6,917 nt of DNA from Lachnospiraceae bacterium (lineage in GTDB: Bacteria > Bacillota > Clostridia > Lachnospirales > Lachnospiraceae), in contig JAGCXJ010000296.1 in NCBI GenBank assembly GCA_017961385.1, positions 1-6,917 of the forward strand. Reading direction: 5' to 3'. The position numbers and the translations under genes were made by a program. Below, in pieces: positions 1 to 6,625 of the stretch. Positions within the stretch are counted from its first letter, which is position 1. Every line of letters begins with the position of its first letter. The notes under the pieces were generated by a model. That model did no database searches. It was not told the origin of the DNA and was given only the letters and a program-made list of their open reading frames with translations.

Positions 1-2313
1 CGCTTTTATGCTCAGAGTTCACAGGCTCTGCTTGAAAGCGGAAACAGAAGAGCAGCCGTTTTAGTGGCTTCACAGGCTCTTCCCTCGCAGGACAATGACA
101 GACCCTATGTACCGGAGGCGGAATATGCTTTAAGCAGTGCGCTTCATGCATATGATGTCGGTCATGACATGGAATATGACAGAACGCTGGAACATGATTA
201 CAGCGTGATCTCCATGGATATGAGCGATGACAGATCAAGGCTTGTTACCGTTGATATAGGTGATAATGTCACTGTATGGAATACAGATGACTGGAGCAGG
301 ATCATAAGGATCGACTCAAAGGTAGATGAAAGAAATTATGTCCTTCATGTAGTCAATGCTTATGCGGACGAAAAGGGAATATATATCGCCAATGAGGAAT
401 CATTCTGCATATATGACTATTCGGGAAATCTTGTAAGTGAAACAAAGGATCTTGAATATATCCGCGACATGTATATCGATGAGAAGGACAGGCTCGGATA
501 TATGATAAGCGGATCACAGACATATATCATAGATCTTGAAAGCGGAAAGACAAAAGAGGTAATTGTCAATGATCTTGAAGAGCCGTTTTCCGGAAGATAT
601 GCATTTCTTGAACAAAACGGTATCATCGCTTTAGCGCATTATCAGGACATGGTACAGAATGCAACGCTTACCTTCCCTGGAGAGAATAATATCAATGTAT
701 CCTTATCGCTGGGATATATAATCGATATGTGTGCGACACCTATGGGGAATGTGGCAGTTATTACCTGCAACAGTGATTTTCTGTATGAGGGTTTAAAGGA
801 TGTCTGCATAGAGCTTGTAAGTGCGGACGGAAATATCCTTTGGAGCGACAGGCTTGATGTAAATTCATGGAATATTCTGTCATCCAACTCGCTTGTGAAG
901 GCTCATAAATATACAAAGGATAACCAGGAGCGCAATGATATCGTAGCCATCTGTGACAGGAAGGGCTATACCTACGACGAGGCGACAGGCAACAGGATAG
1001 CCGAGGTATCGCTTTCAGGGGAAGCGATGACACTTGACCTTTCAAAGGAAAGCGGCATAGGTTTTGTAGGGTATGCCACAGGAAATCTGGCTCCCGTTGA
1101 TTTTGATGAAGGCATGGTATATTCGGATTTTGACATAAAGGTCGATCTTGATATACGTGATGTGATGTTCATGTCGGGCAAGGCAGCGGTTTCTGCCCTG
1201 CGCTCAACCGATGTTTATGTTGTGTCATATCATGAGGCGAGTGACTTAAAGAAGGTAGGAGAAACGGATTCCAATGTCTTTGAAGCAGTCGCAGATGATA
1301 TAGACTGCTACGCTGTCATGTCGGTAGGTGATATATTTAAACACTATTTCTATGATTCAAACGGCAAACTGCTCTATACTTTTGACAAGAGCGAGAGTAC
1401 CGTTAAAGGCATCGATTTTGTCGGAAACATCTGTATCCTTGCTGATCATGACAAGATATGGTTCATCGATCCTGTGAATGCAACAGCCGAGGGAGTGACA
1501 TATGACAGTCTGAAAATGGAGGACAATCCCCATTTAATGAATGTTACGGATAACGGAAAATATGCTTCCTTTACGGGAGGATTAGATATTGCCGTTGTCG
1601 ATCTTGAGAACAGAAAGTGCATATACAGTAAAGACACGCAGGACAGCATAGGAAATGTCGTCGTATCGGAAGACGCAAGCAAGCTTTATATATCGCCAAA
1701 GGGAAAGGCTCTGCAGGTCATAGATCTGGCATCAGATGAAGCAAAGTCTTTTTCAGACGAGTATAAGGGCCTGTCTAATTATTCATCAAACAAATACATA
1801 GAACTGAGTGATGATGACAGATATATCGCGATGTGCTGTATGGACGGAAATGTAAGGATAGCTGATACGAGCGATCTTTCGACAAAGGCAGTGATACCTC
1901 TGCAGACAAAGAACAATACGTTCTTAAGATTTACAGATGAAGGCAAGTTTCTGATCCTTCAGGGAGATGATCACAAGATAAGGATCTGGGATGTTGAAAA
2001 CGGTTCGTTTGTCACATCAGCAGACTGCTACACTTCCATGGAGTACGCTGTGTTTGACAAGGAGGACGGACTTTTAGCGGTCGGAGACGGAGCACAGGTA
2101 TTCCTGTTCGAGACAAACACATACGGGCTTGTAGCGTATGTACCGTACTGCAAAACATATATAAAGGACAATAACAGATTTGTTCTGTTTAGCAGGAACG
2201 AGCTTTTCTACACTACCTACAAAGACTATGCGACTCTTTTGCAGGAAGCAAAGATACAGTTCCCTGATACAGGATTTACTGAAGAGGAAAAAGTAAAATA
2301 CAACATAGATTAA
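1..2313 (+). CDS. Large WD40-like beta-propeller protein, 5' end outside the window
   Basis: The reading frame is open from base 1, so this is the C-terminal 770 residues of a longer protein; the GTG at 64 is not a credible start because it lies inside a conserved-looking helical linker and has no good ribosome binding site. The linker (bases 13-150: SQALLESGNRR, then ASQALP, then RPYVPEAEYALSSAL) resembles the segment joining a membrane helix to a WD40 domain in clostridial proteins whose N-terminus carries a TIR or another signalling domain. After it come about 14-16 short beta-rich units, enough for two propellers. The clearest WD-like strands are VTVWNTDDW (about 271-297) and IRIWDVENG (about 1978-2004). 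The tail, LLQEAK...FTEEEKVKY, resembles the C-terminal tail of WD40 sensor proteins. No membrane segment is visible in this part. The likely role is ligand or protein sensing; the output domain is not seen, so the function is unassigned. Confidence 0.85.
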   Translation, partial: RFYAQSSQALLESGNRRAAVLVASQALPSQDNDRPYVPEAEYALSSALHAYDVGHDMEYDRTLEHDYSVISMDMSDDRSRLVTVDIGDNVTVWNTDDWSRIIRIDSKVDERNYVLHVVNAYADEKGIYIANEESFCIYDYSGNLVSETKDLEYIRDMYIDEKDRLGYMISGSQTYIIDLESGKTKEVIVNDLEEPFSGRYAFLEQNGIIALAHYQDMVQNATLTFPGENNINVSLSLGYIIDMCATPMGNVAVITCNSDFLYEGLKDVCIELVSADGNILWSDRLDVNSWNILSSNSLVKAHKYTKDNQERNDIVAICDRKGYTYDEATGNRIAEVSLSGEAMTLDLSKESGIGFVGYATGNLAPVDFDEGMVYSDFDIKVDLDIRDVMFMSGKAAVSALRSTDVYVVSYHEASDLKKVGETDSNVFEAVADDIDCYAVMSVGDIFKHYFYDSNGKLLYTFDKSESTVKGIDFVGNICILADHDKIWFIDPVNATAEGVTYDSLKMEDNPHLMNVTDNGKYASFTGGLDIAVVDLENRKCIYSKDTQDSIGNVVVSEDASKLYISPKGKALQVIDLASDEAKSFSDEYKGLSNYSSNKYIELSDDDRYIAMCCMDGNVRIADTSDLSTKAVIPLQTKNNTFLRFTDEGKFLILQGDDHKIRIWDVENGSFVTSADCYTSMEYAVFDKEDGLLAVGDGAQVFLFETNTYGLVAYVPYCKTYIKDNNRFVLFSRNELFYTTYKDYATLLQEAKIQFPDTGFTEEEKVKYNID

Positions 2314-2316
2314 AAG

Positions 2317-2324
2317 AAAAGGAG
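2317..2324 (+). promoter_or_regulatory. Ribosome binding site that sets the start of the split-barrel gene
   Basis: AAAAGGAG lies 9 bases before the ATG at 2334 but directly touches the in-frame ATG at 2325. Normal spacing therefore favours the start at 2334. Confidence 0.8.
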
Positions 2325-2333
2325 ATGATCAAA

Positions 2334-2729
2334 ATGAGCAAGATAAGTGATTTTTTAAATGAGGCAGGAGTATTCTTCCTTGCGACTGTAGACGGTGACA
2401 AGCCAAGACTGCGTCCGCTTGGAGCACATATGGAGATGGATTCCAAGGAGATCTTCGGAGTAGGAGATTTCAAGAACGTATATAAGCAGATGGTGGCTAA
2501 TCCTTTTGTTGAGATCGTTGCATGCAAGCAGGACGGTCACTGGATGAGATATTCAGGCAAGGCTGTATTTGAGACTGATCCCAAATACGCTGAGGCGATG
2601 CTAGACGGTGCTCCTCATCTTAGAAACATATATAATGATCAGACAGGCAACAAGATGATGTGCTTCCATATCGAAGATGCAACCGCTGTTGATATAGCAG
2701 TGATGGGAGACGGAGAAAGCCTTATATAG
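2334..2729 (+). CDS. Pyridoxamine 5'-phosphate oxidase family protein (FMN-binding split barrel)
   Basis: A 131-residue protein beginning MSKISDFL, with the pattern of small flavin-binding split-barrel proteins: a short N-terminal helix, a first strand FFLATVDGDKPRLRPLG (residues 14-30), a middle strand pair around VEIVACKQDGHWMRYSG (59-75), and a C-terminal strand KMMCFHIEDATAVDI (107-121). Length and order fit the short general-stress or putative PNPOx family rather than true PdxH, which is longer. Such proteins bind FMN or sometimes F420 or heme and act as cytosolic oxidoreductases; the substrate cannot be read from the sequence. The start at 2334 is preferred over 2325 because of ribosome binding site spacing. 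It follows the propeller gene by 20 bases with no terminator between them, so the two are probably co-transcribed, and it is closed by the hairpin at 2741-2772. Confidence 0.88.
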   Translation: MSKISDFLNEAGVFFLATVDGDKPRLRPLGAHMEMDSKEIFGVGDFKNVYKQMVANPFVEIVACKQDGHWMRYSGKAVFETDPKYAEAMLDGAPHLRNIYNDQTGNKMMCFHIEDATAVDIAVMGDGESLI

Positions 2730-2740
2730 AAAGAAGCATT

Positions 2741-2772
2741 AAAAAAGACAGGTACTTGTACCTGTCTTTTTT
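2741..2772. terminator. Bidirectional intrinsic terminator between convergent genes
   Basis: AAAAAAGACAGGTA (2741-2754) pairs perfectly with TACCTGTCTTTTTT (2759-2772) around a CTTG loop. The six T at 2767-2772 serve transcripts from the left and the six A at 2741-2746 become a U tract for transcripts from the right. It starts 11 bases after the split-barrel stop and lies 20 bases beyond the transporter stop. Confidence 0.92.
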
Positions 2773-2792
2773 GGTTACATGAATATTTATGC

Positions 2793-4127
2793 TTATTCAG
2801 CCTTTTCTTTCTTCTTGGGGATCATCGTGAAGCAGATGATGCAGGCAATGATGTAAAGAGCAAGTGTAACATAAAGCACTGTCTGATAACCGAGAGTGTT
2901 GACAGATGCCACTGTTCCGTCAGGAAGTGTTACATCCTTGAATTCTCCTACATGCTTAACGATGTATGTTGCCATCTGGTTTCCTGTAAGACCTGCCATA
3001 GCCCATGCTGAAAGGCACATGCCGTGAACCGCTGAAATGCTCTTCATGCCGAAGTGATCGGATAACAGTGTGGGAACGTTTGAGAATCCGCCGCCGTATC
3101 CTGCATTTACCATTATAAGAAGAGCTACACAGAGGATGACTATCTTATTGTCGATACCGTGTGTAAGAACAACTGCTCCTGTAAACAGGATCGAGAGCAA
3201 GAAGATTATCTTGTATATCGTGTTTCTGTCTTTGAACATATCAGCCCATGCAGAAAAACCAAGTCTTCCCAAAGCATTTGCAATAGCTGTTACCGAACCG
3301 AGCGTTGCTGCTACAGCAAGGCTTAAGCCTATTGAATTGAATATTGCCTTTTCCTGAGATATGAGTGCAAGACCGCAGGTGATGTTGATATAGAACATTA
3401 ACCATATTCCAATGAAAGTCTTGCTTGAAAATGACATCTTGAAGTTTCTGCCGAGAGTAGCAAAGAATTCTTTGATGCCGCCGTTTTCGCTGTGAGCTTC
3501 CACCCAGTCGGAAGGCTTTTTAAGAAGCAGGTGGCCGATGAACATCATTACACAGTATATGCAACCCATGATGAAGAACATATAAGCCGGGTTGTTGTCA
3601 AACTTAGTAAGGAAGAACTGCATTACGGGTGTTGCGATAGCTTTTGCAAGACCGAATCCCGCAACCGCAAGACCGGTAGCTAGACCTTTACGATCCCTGA
3701 ACCACAGCATAAGCGTTTTGACAGGGCTTAAGTAACCTGTACCGAGGCCTATTCCCATGATGCATCCGTAAAACAAAAATACGAGCGGAAGTGACTTTAA
3801 CAGTATAGCTGCTCCGGTTCCCAGCATGCCGACCGTAAAGCAGATCGTTGCTATAAGGGAAGAACGATGAATATCTTTTTCAACTACATCTCCGAGGAAA
3901 GCAGCTGACATTCCAAGGAAGAAGATCGCCAGTGAAAATGCCCACTGAACTGCACTTGAATGCGCCTGGTAGTTTTCGGCTCCGTAGATATATGTACCGA
4001 TCTCCTTAGAGAAAGTTCCCCAGCAGTAAACTGTACCTATACTGCAGTGGAGTAAAAGTGCGGGTATAGCGGCACATATCCATTTGTTTTCACGCTTTGC
4101 GCCGGATTTTGCGTTTTGTTCACTCAT
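2793..4127 (-). CDS. MFS transporter, oxalate/formate antiporter-like (OFA) group
   Basis: A 444-residue inner-membrane protein with about twelve hydrophobic helices (roughly residues 16-36, 56-78, 88-109, 113-136, 149-171, 181-202, 234-256, 265-288, 303-323, 327-350, 364-391, 408-435), a charged N-terminus and a lysine-rich C-terminus (MIPKKKEKAE). OFA-like hallmarks are the helix 4-5 stretch GLGTGYLSPVKTL (127-139), WFRDRKGLATGLA (142-154), and the helix 8-9 loop GRLGFSAWADMFKDR (287-301). Family members carry small carboxylates such as oxalate, formate or pyruvate. The lysine that oxalate transporter OxlT uses in helix 11 has no evident counterpart in HGMCLSAWAMAGLTGNQM (368-385), so oxalate should not be assumed. 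The ATG at 4127 has GAAAGGA upstream at suitable distance. The gene is transcribed alone, divergently from the polyamine operon, and ends at the shared terminator. Confidence 0.9.
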   Translation of the reverse strand: MSEQNAKSGAKRENKWICAAIPALLLHCSIGTVYCWGTFSKEIGTYIYGAENYQAHSSAVQWAFSLAIFFLGMSAAFLGDVVEKDIHRSSLIATICFTVGMLGTGAAILLKSLPLVFLFYGCIMGIGLGTGYLSPVKTLMLWFRDRKGLATGLAVAGFGLAKAIATPVMQFFLTKFDNNPAYMFFIMGCIYCVMMFIGHLLLKKPSDWVEAHSENGGIKEFFATLGRNFKMSFSSKTFIGIWLMFYINITCGLALISQEKAIFNSIGLSLAVAATLGSVTAIANALGRLGFSAWADMFKDRNTIYKIIFLLSILFTGAVVLTHGIDNKIVILCVALLIMVNAGYGGGFSNVPTLLSDHFGMKSISAVHGMCLSAWAMAGLTGNQMATYIVKHVGEFKDVTLPDGTVASVNTLGYQTVLYVTLALYIIACIICFTMIPKKKEKAE

Positions 4128-4137
4128 GATAAGTTTA

Positions 4138-4144
4138 TCCTTTC
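4138..4144 (-). promoter_or_regulatory. Ribosome binding site of the transporter gene
   Basis: Read on the - strand this is GAAAGGA, 10 bases before the ATG at 4127, and it supports that start codon. Confidence 0.7.
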
Positions 4145-4161
4145 TTTTCCTTTTATCATTA

Positions 4162-4180
4162 ATAAGCTTATGGTATAAGC
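4162..4180. promoter_or_regulatory. Cluster of ATAAGC half-sites, candidate operator
   Basis: ATAAGCTTAT (4162-4171) is a perfect 10-base palindrome. Its right half, GCTTAT (4166-4171), also forms a perfect inverted repeat with ATAAGC (4175-4180) across GGT. There are thus three copies of one hexamer in 19 bases, inside the predicted 5' untranslated region of the transporter, about 12-30 bases downstream of its predicted transcription start. It could be a repressor site or a weak RNA hairpin. The bound regulator is unknown. Confidence 0.4.
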
Positions 4181-4198
4181 GATTTTTACCAAATAGAA

Positions 4199-4227
4199 AG
4201 TATACTATGAAAACGCTTAAAAGTAAA
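4199..4227 (-). promoter_or_regulatory. Sigma-A-type promoter for the transporter gene
   Basis: On the - strand, TTTACT (4227-4222, four of six to consensus) is separated by 17 bases from TATACT (4204-4199, five of six). Transcription would start near 4192, giving a leader of about 65 bases that contains the ATAAGC half-site cluster. Confidence 0.6.
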
Positions 4228-4251
4228 GAAATTGTTGGCTTTGGATTTACG

Positions 4252-4281
4252 TTGACACTACCTATTTATTATGGTAATTAT
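4252..4281 (+). promoter_or_regulatory. Candidate promoter of the polyamine operon, very close to the start codon
   Basis: A perfect -35 hexamer TTGACA (4252-4257) is followed after 18 bases by AATTAT (4276-4281, four of six), or after 17 bases by the poorer TAATTA preceded by TG. Either choice puts the transcription start at or within a few bases of the ATG at 4287. The -10 element is weak, so the promoter is tentative. Confidence 0.45.
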
Positions 4282-4286
4282 TTGTT

Positions 4287-5747
4287 ATGGATATTTCGAG
4301 ACAGAAAAGAGCACCGATATATGAGGCGCTCGAGAGATTTAAAAAGAAAAGAGTTGTGCCGTTTGATGTTCCGGGCCACAAGAGAGGAAGAGGCAATCCG
4401 GAACTGGTGGAGCTTTTAGGGGAGAAATGTGTCGGACTCGACGTCAATTCGATGAAGCCGCTTGACAATCTTTGCCATCCCGTAAGCGTGATAAGGGAGG
4501 CCGAGGATCTGACTGCGGATGCATTCGGCGCAGAACATGCATTTTTAATGGTTGGCGGTACGACATCTGCTGTACAGAGCATGATACTGTCCTGCTGCAA
4601 ACCCGGAGAGGAGATCATTCTTCCGAGAAACGTGCACAAGAGCGCTATCAATGCTCTTGTTTTATGCGGTGCGATACCTGTTTATGTCGAGCCAAAAACT
4701 GAACCAAGGATAGGTATAGCTCTGGGAATAGAAGCAGAAGCCATGGAGGAGACTTTAAAGAAGCATCCCCATGCAAAAGCTGTCCTGATAAACAATCCGA
4801 CCTATTACGGTATATGTTCAGATCTTAAAAAGCTTACAGAGCTTGCCCATGAATACAACATGAAGATGCTCGTCGACGAGGCGCATGGAACACACCTGTA
4901 TTTCGGTGAAGGACTTCCGATAGATGCGATGAGAGCAGGCGCCGATATGGCGGCGATATCCATGCACAAATCGGGAGGAAGTCTGACTCAGAGTTCACTG
5001 CTTCTTACAAACAACGGTGTAAATGCCGACTATGTAAGACAGATCGTGAATCTCACACAGACAACAAGTGCTTCATATCTTCTGCTCTCAAGCCTTGATA
5101 TATCAAGAAGAAATCTGGCGCTTAGAGGCAGGGAGTCATTTGACAAGGTCATAAAGATGGCGGAATACGCAAGAAGCGAGATAAATGCCATCGGTGGCTA
5201 CTATGCATACGGGACTGAACTCATTAATGGAACAAGCGTATGCGGATATGATGTCACAAAGCTTTCCTTATATACACAGGAGATAGGTCTTACAGGAATA
5301 GAGGTATACGATCTATTAAGAGATGAATATGATATCCAGATAGAATTCGGAGATATCGGAAATATCCTCGCATATATATCGATAGGCGACAGGATGCGTG
5401 ATATCGAGCGTTTAGTCAATGCACTTGCCGATATCAAGAGACTGTATGAAAGAGAACAGCTTCCGTCTATCTCGGGGGATTACATCCAGCCTGAGGTAGT
5501 GGTATCACCGCAGACAGCATTCTACAGTGAAAAGAAATCCGTACCTATAAAGGAATCCATCGGTTCGATATGTGCTGAATTCATCATGTGCTATCCGCCG
5601 GGAATACCGATACTTGCTCCCGGAGAGCGTATAACGGCAGATATCGTTGATTACATTCTGTATGCCAAGGAGAAGGGCTGCTCGCTTCAGGGAACTGAGG
5701 ATCTTGAGGCAGAGTATCTTAATGTTTTGGACGGAATGATCAGATAA
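4287..5747 (+). CDS. speA: Orn/Lys/Arg decarboxylase, short fold-type I form (SpeA-like, probably arginine decarboxylase)
   Basis: A 486-residue cytosolic pyridoxal-phosphate enzyme that decarboxylates a basic amino acid at the entry to polyamine synthesis. It lacks the N-terminal wing domain of the long E. coli enzymes and matches the short Bacillus-type form. Visible motifs: RAPIYEAL near the N-terminus, FDVPGHKRGRG (26-36), the cofactor-phosphate loop GGTTSAV (90-96), RNVHKSAINAL (114-124), the cofactor-contacting DEAHGTH (197-203), the Schiff-base lysine K228 in SMHKSGGSLTQSS, EFGDIGNILAYIS (353-365), and the C-terminal domain motif CYPPGIPILAPGE (435-447). Substrate choice among arginine, lysine and ornithine cannot be read from these motifs; arginine is inferred from similar clostridial clusters. 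The frame is blocked upstream by TAA at 4275, so ATG 4287 is the only plausible start, yet it has no Shine-Dalgarno. It is the first gene of the operon, with the aminopropyltransferase 20 bases downstream. Confidence 0.9.
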   Translation: MDISRQKRAPIYEALERFKKKRVVPFDVPGHKRGRGNPELVELLGEKCVGLDVNSMKPLDNLCHPVSVIREAEDLTADAFGAEHAFLMVGGTTSAVQSMILSCCKPGEEIILPRNVHKSAINALVLCGAIPVYVEPKTEPRIGIALGIEAEAMEETLKKHPHAKAVLINNPTYYGICSDLKKLTELAHEYNMKMLVDEAHGTHLYFGEGLPIDAMRAGADMAAISMHKSGGSLTQSSLLLTNNGVNADYVRQIVNLTQTTSASYLLLSSLDISRRNLALRGRESFDKVIKMAEYARSEINAIGGYYAYGTELINGTSVCGYDVTKLSLYTQEIGLTGIEVYDLLRDEYDIQIEFGDIGNILAYISIGDRMRDIERLVNALADIKRLYEREQLPSISGDYIQPEVVVSPQTAFYSEKKSVPIKESIGSICAEFIMCYPPGIPILAPGERITADIVDYILYAKEKGCSLQGTEDLEAEYLNVLDGMIR

Positions 5748-5752
5748 AATAC

Positions 5753-5759
5753 AAGGGGA
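5753..5759 (+). promoter_or_regulatory. Ribosome binding site of the aminopropyltransferase gene
   Basis: AAGGGGA lies 8 bases before the ATG at 5768, within the 20-base gap after the decarboxylase stop, and supports this start. Confidence 0.75.
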
Positions 5760-5767
5760 AGATCAAA

Positions 5768-6625
5768 ATGGAATTGTGGTTTTCGGAGTGTCATACAAAT
5801 AACGTTAAGCTTTCGATAAGAACAAACAAGGAACTGTATTCTGCTCAGAGCGACTATCAGAGATTTGATGTCATGGATACGCCTGAGTTTGGAAAGGTGC
5901 TGATATCTGACGGCGAGATAGTCTTTTCGGAAGCAGATGAATTCATATATGATGAGATGGTGACTCATGTGCCGATGGCAGTCCATCCAAATGTCAAAAA
6001 GGTTCTGATATTCGGAGGAGGAGACGGAGGAGTCGCCACATGCTTTTCAAAATATCCGGAGATAGAGTGCATCGATCTTGTAGAGCCTGACGAGATGATG
6101 GTCGAAGTCTGCAAGGAATACTTCCCGGAGCAGACAGCGGGATTGAGCGATCCCAGAGTACATATCTATTACATGGAAGGTCTGCACTTTTTAAGAAATG
6201 TTCAGAATGAATATGACATAATCGTAAATGATTCGACAGATCCTTTCGGTCATGAGGAAGGACTCTTTACAAAGGAGTTCTACGGAAGCTGCTACAAGGC
6301 ATTAAAGGATGACGGCATCATGGTATATCAGCACGGAAGCCCGTTCTTTGACGAGGATGAGGAAGCCTGTCGGAGCATGCACAGAAAGGTAGTAAAGAGC
6401 TTCCCCGTAAGCAGAGTCTACCAGGCGCATATCGCTACATGTCCTGCCGGCTACTGGCTGTTCGGATTTGCGTCAAAGAAGTATCATCCGCTTGATGATC
6501 TGGATGCAAAGCGCTGGAAGGACAGACACATAGAGACATGGTACTATACGGTAAATCTGCACAGAGGTGCATTCATGCTTCCCAAATATGTAGAAGATCT
6601 TCTTGAAGAGGAGGAGGATAAATAA
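5768..6625 (+). CDS. speE: Polyamine aminopropyltransferase (spermidine synthase family)
   Basis: A 285-residue cytosolic enzyme of normal family length, expected to transfer the aminopropyl group of decarboxylated S-adenosylmethionine to putrescine. The small N-terminal beta domain (about 1-60, beginning MELWFSE) carries DYQ (29-31) and DEFIYDEM (57-64). The Rossmann domain has the nucleotide loop GGGDGG (83-88), the ribose-binding acid E106 in LVEPDEM, and the catalytic D155 in DSTDP (155-159). Several ligand-contact positions differ from the usual pattern as I recall it: V52 where DGxxQ has glutamine, E137 in MEGLHFL where the adenine-contacting aspartate of DGF is expected, and C225 in TCPAG where TYPSG has tyrosine. 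The enzyme is therefore probably active but divergent, and its exact acceptor is unsure. It sits between the decarboxylase and the dehydrogenase in one operon, and its C-terminal EEEED codons contain the next gene's ribosome binding site. Confidence 0.88.
   Translation: MELWFSECHTNNVKLSIRTNKELYSAQSDYQRFDVMDTPEFGKVLISDGEIVFSEADEFIYDEMVTHVPMAVHPNVKKVLIFGGGDGGVATCFSKYPEIECIDLVEPDEMMVEVCKEYFPEQTAGLSDPRVHIYYMEGLHFLRNVQNEYDIIVNDSTDPFGHEEGLFTKEFYGSCYKALKDDGIMVYQHGSPFFDEDEEACRSMHRKVVKSFPVSRVYQAHIATCPAGYWLFGFASKKYHPLDDLDAKRWKDRHIETWYYTVNLHRGAFMLPKYVEDLLEEEEDK
6609..6617 (+). promoter_or_regulatory. Ribosome binding site inside the aminopropyltransferase gene, for the next gene
   Basis: AGGAGGAGG lies within the last codons of the aminopropyltransferase, 7 bases before the ATG at 6625. 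Together with the TAATG stop-start overlap it indicates translational coupling. Confidence 0.75.

Noticed and set aside
64..66. GTG as the start codon of the propeller gene
   Set aside because: The frame continues open to base 1 in a conserved-looking linker, and no good ribosome binding site precedes it.
761..1045. Open - strand frame opposite the propeller gene (and similar ones at 417-626, 642-887, 972-1181 and 1446-1682)
   Set aside because: Their compositions are what antisense of a real coding frame gives, with no motifs and no promoter or ribosome site.
2325..2327. ATG at 2325 as the start of the split-barrel protein
   Set aside because: It directly touches the AAGGAG site with no spacing; ATG 2334 is 9 bases away and gives the usual N-terminus.
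3070..3357. Open + strand frames opposite the transporter (also 3492-3683)
   Set aside because: They are antisense shadows of a convincing membrane protein gene.
4201..4206. TATACT on the + strand as the -10 of the polyamine operon
   Set aside because: No -35-like hexamer lies 16-18 bases upstream; the same bases fit much better as the - strand transporter -10.
4084..4419. Open + strand frame of 111 codons across the divergent intergenic region
   Set aside because: It is antisense to the transporter start, out of frame with the decarboxylase, resembles no family and has no ribosome site.
4262..4651. Open - strand frame of 129 codons over the decarboxylase 5' end
   Set aside because: It lies wholly opposite conserved decarboxylase motifs and shows no recognisable protein features.
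6014..6031. GGA-rich tract as an internal ribosome site or a simple repeat
   Set aside because: It simply encodes the conserved GGGDGG nucleotide loop of the aminopropyltransferase.
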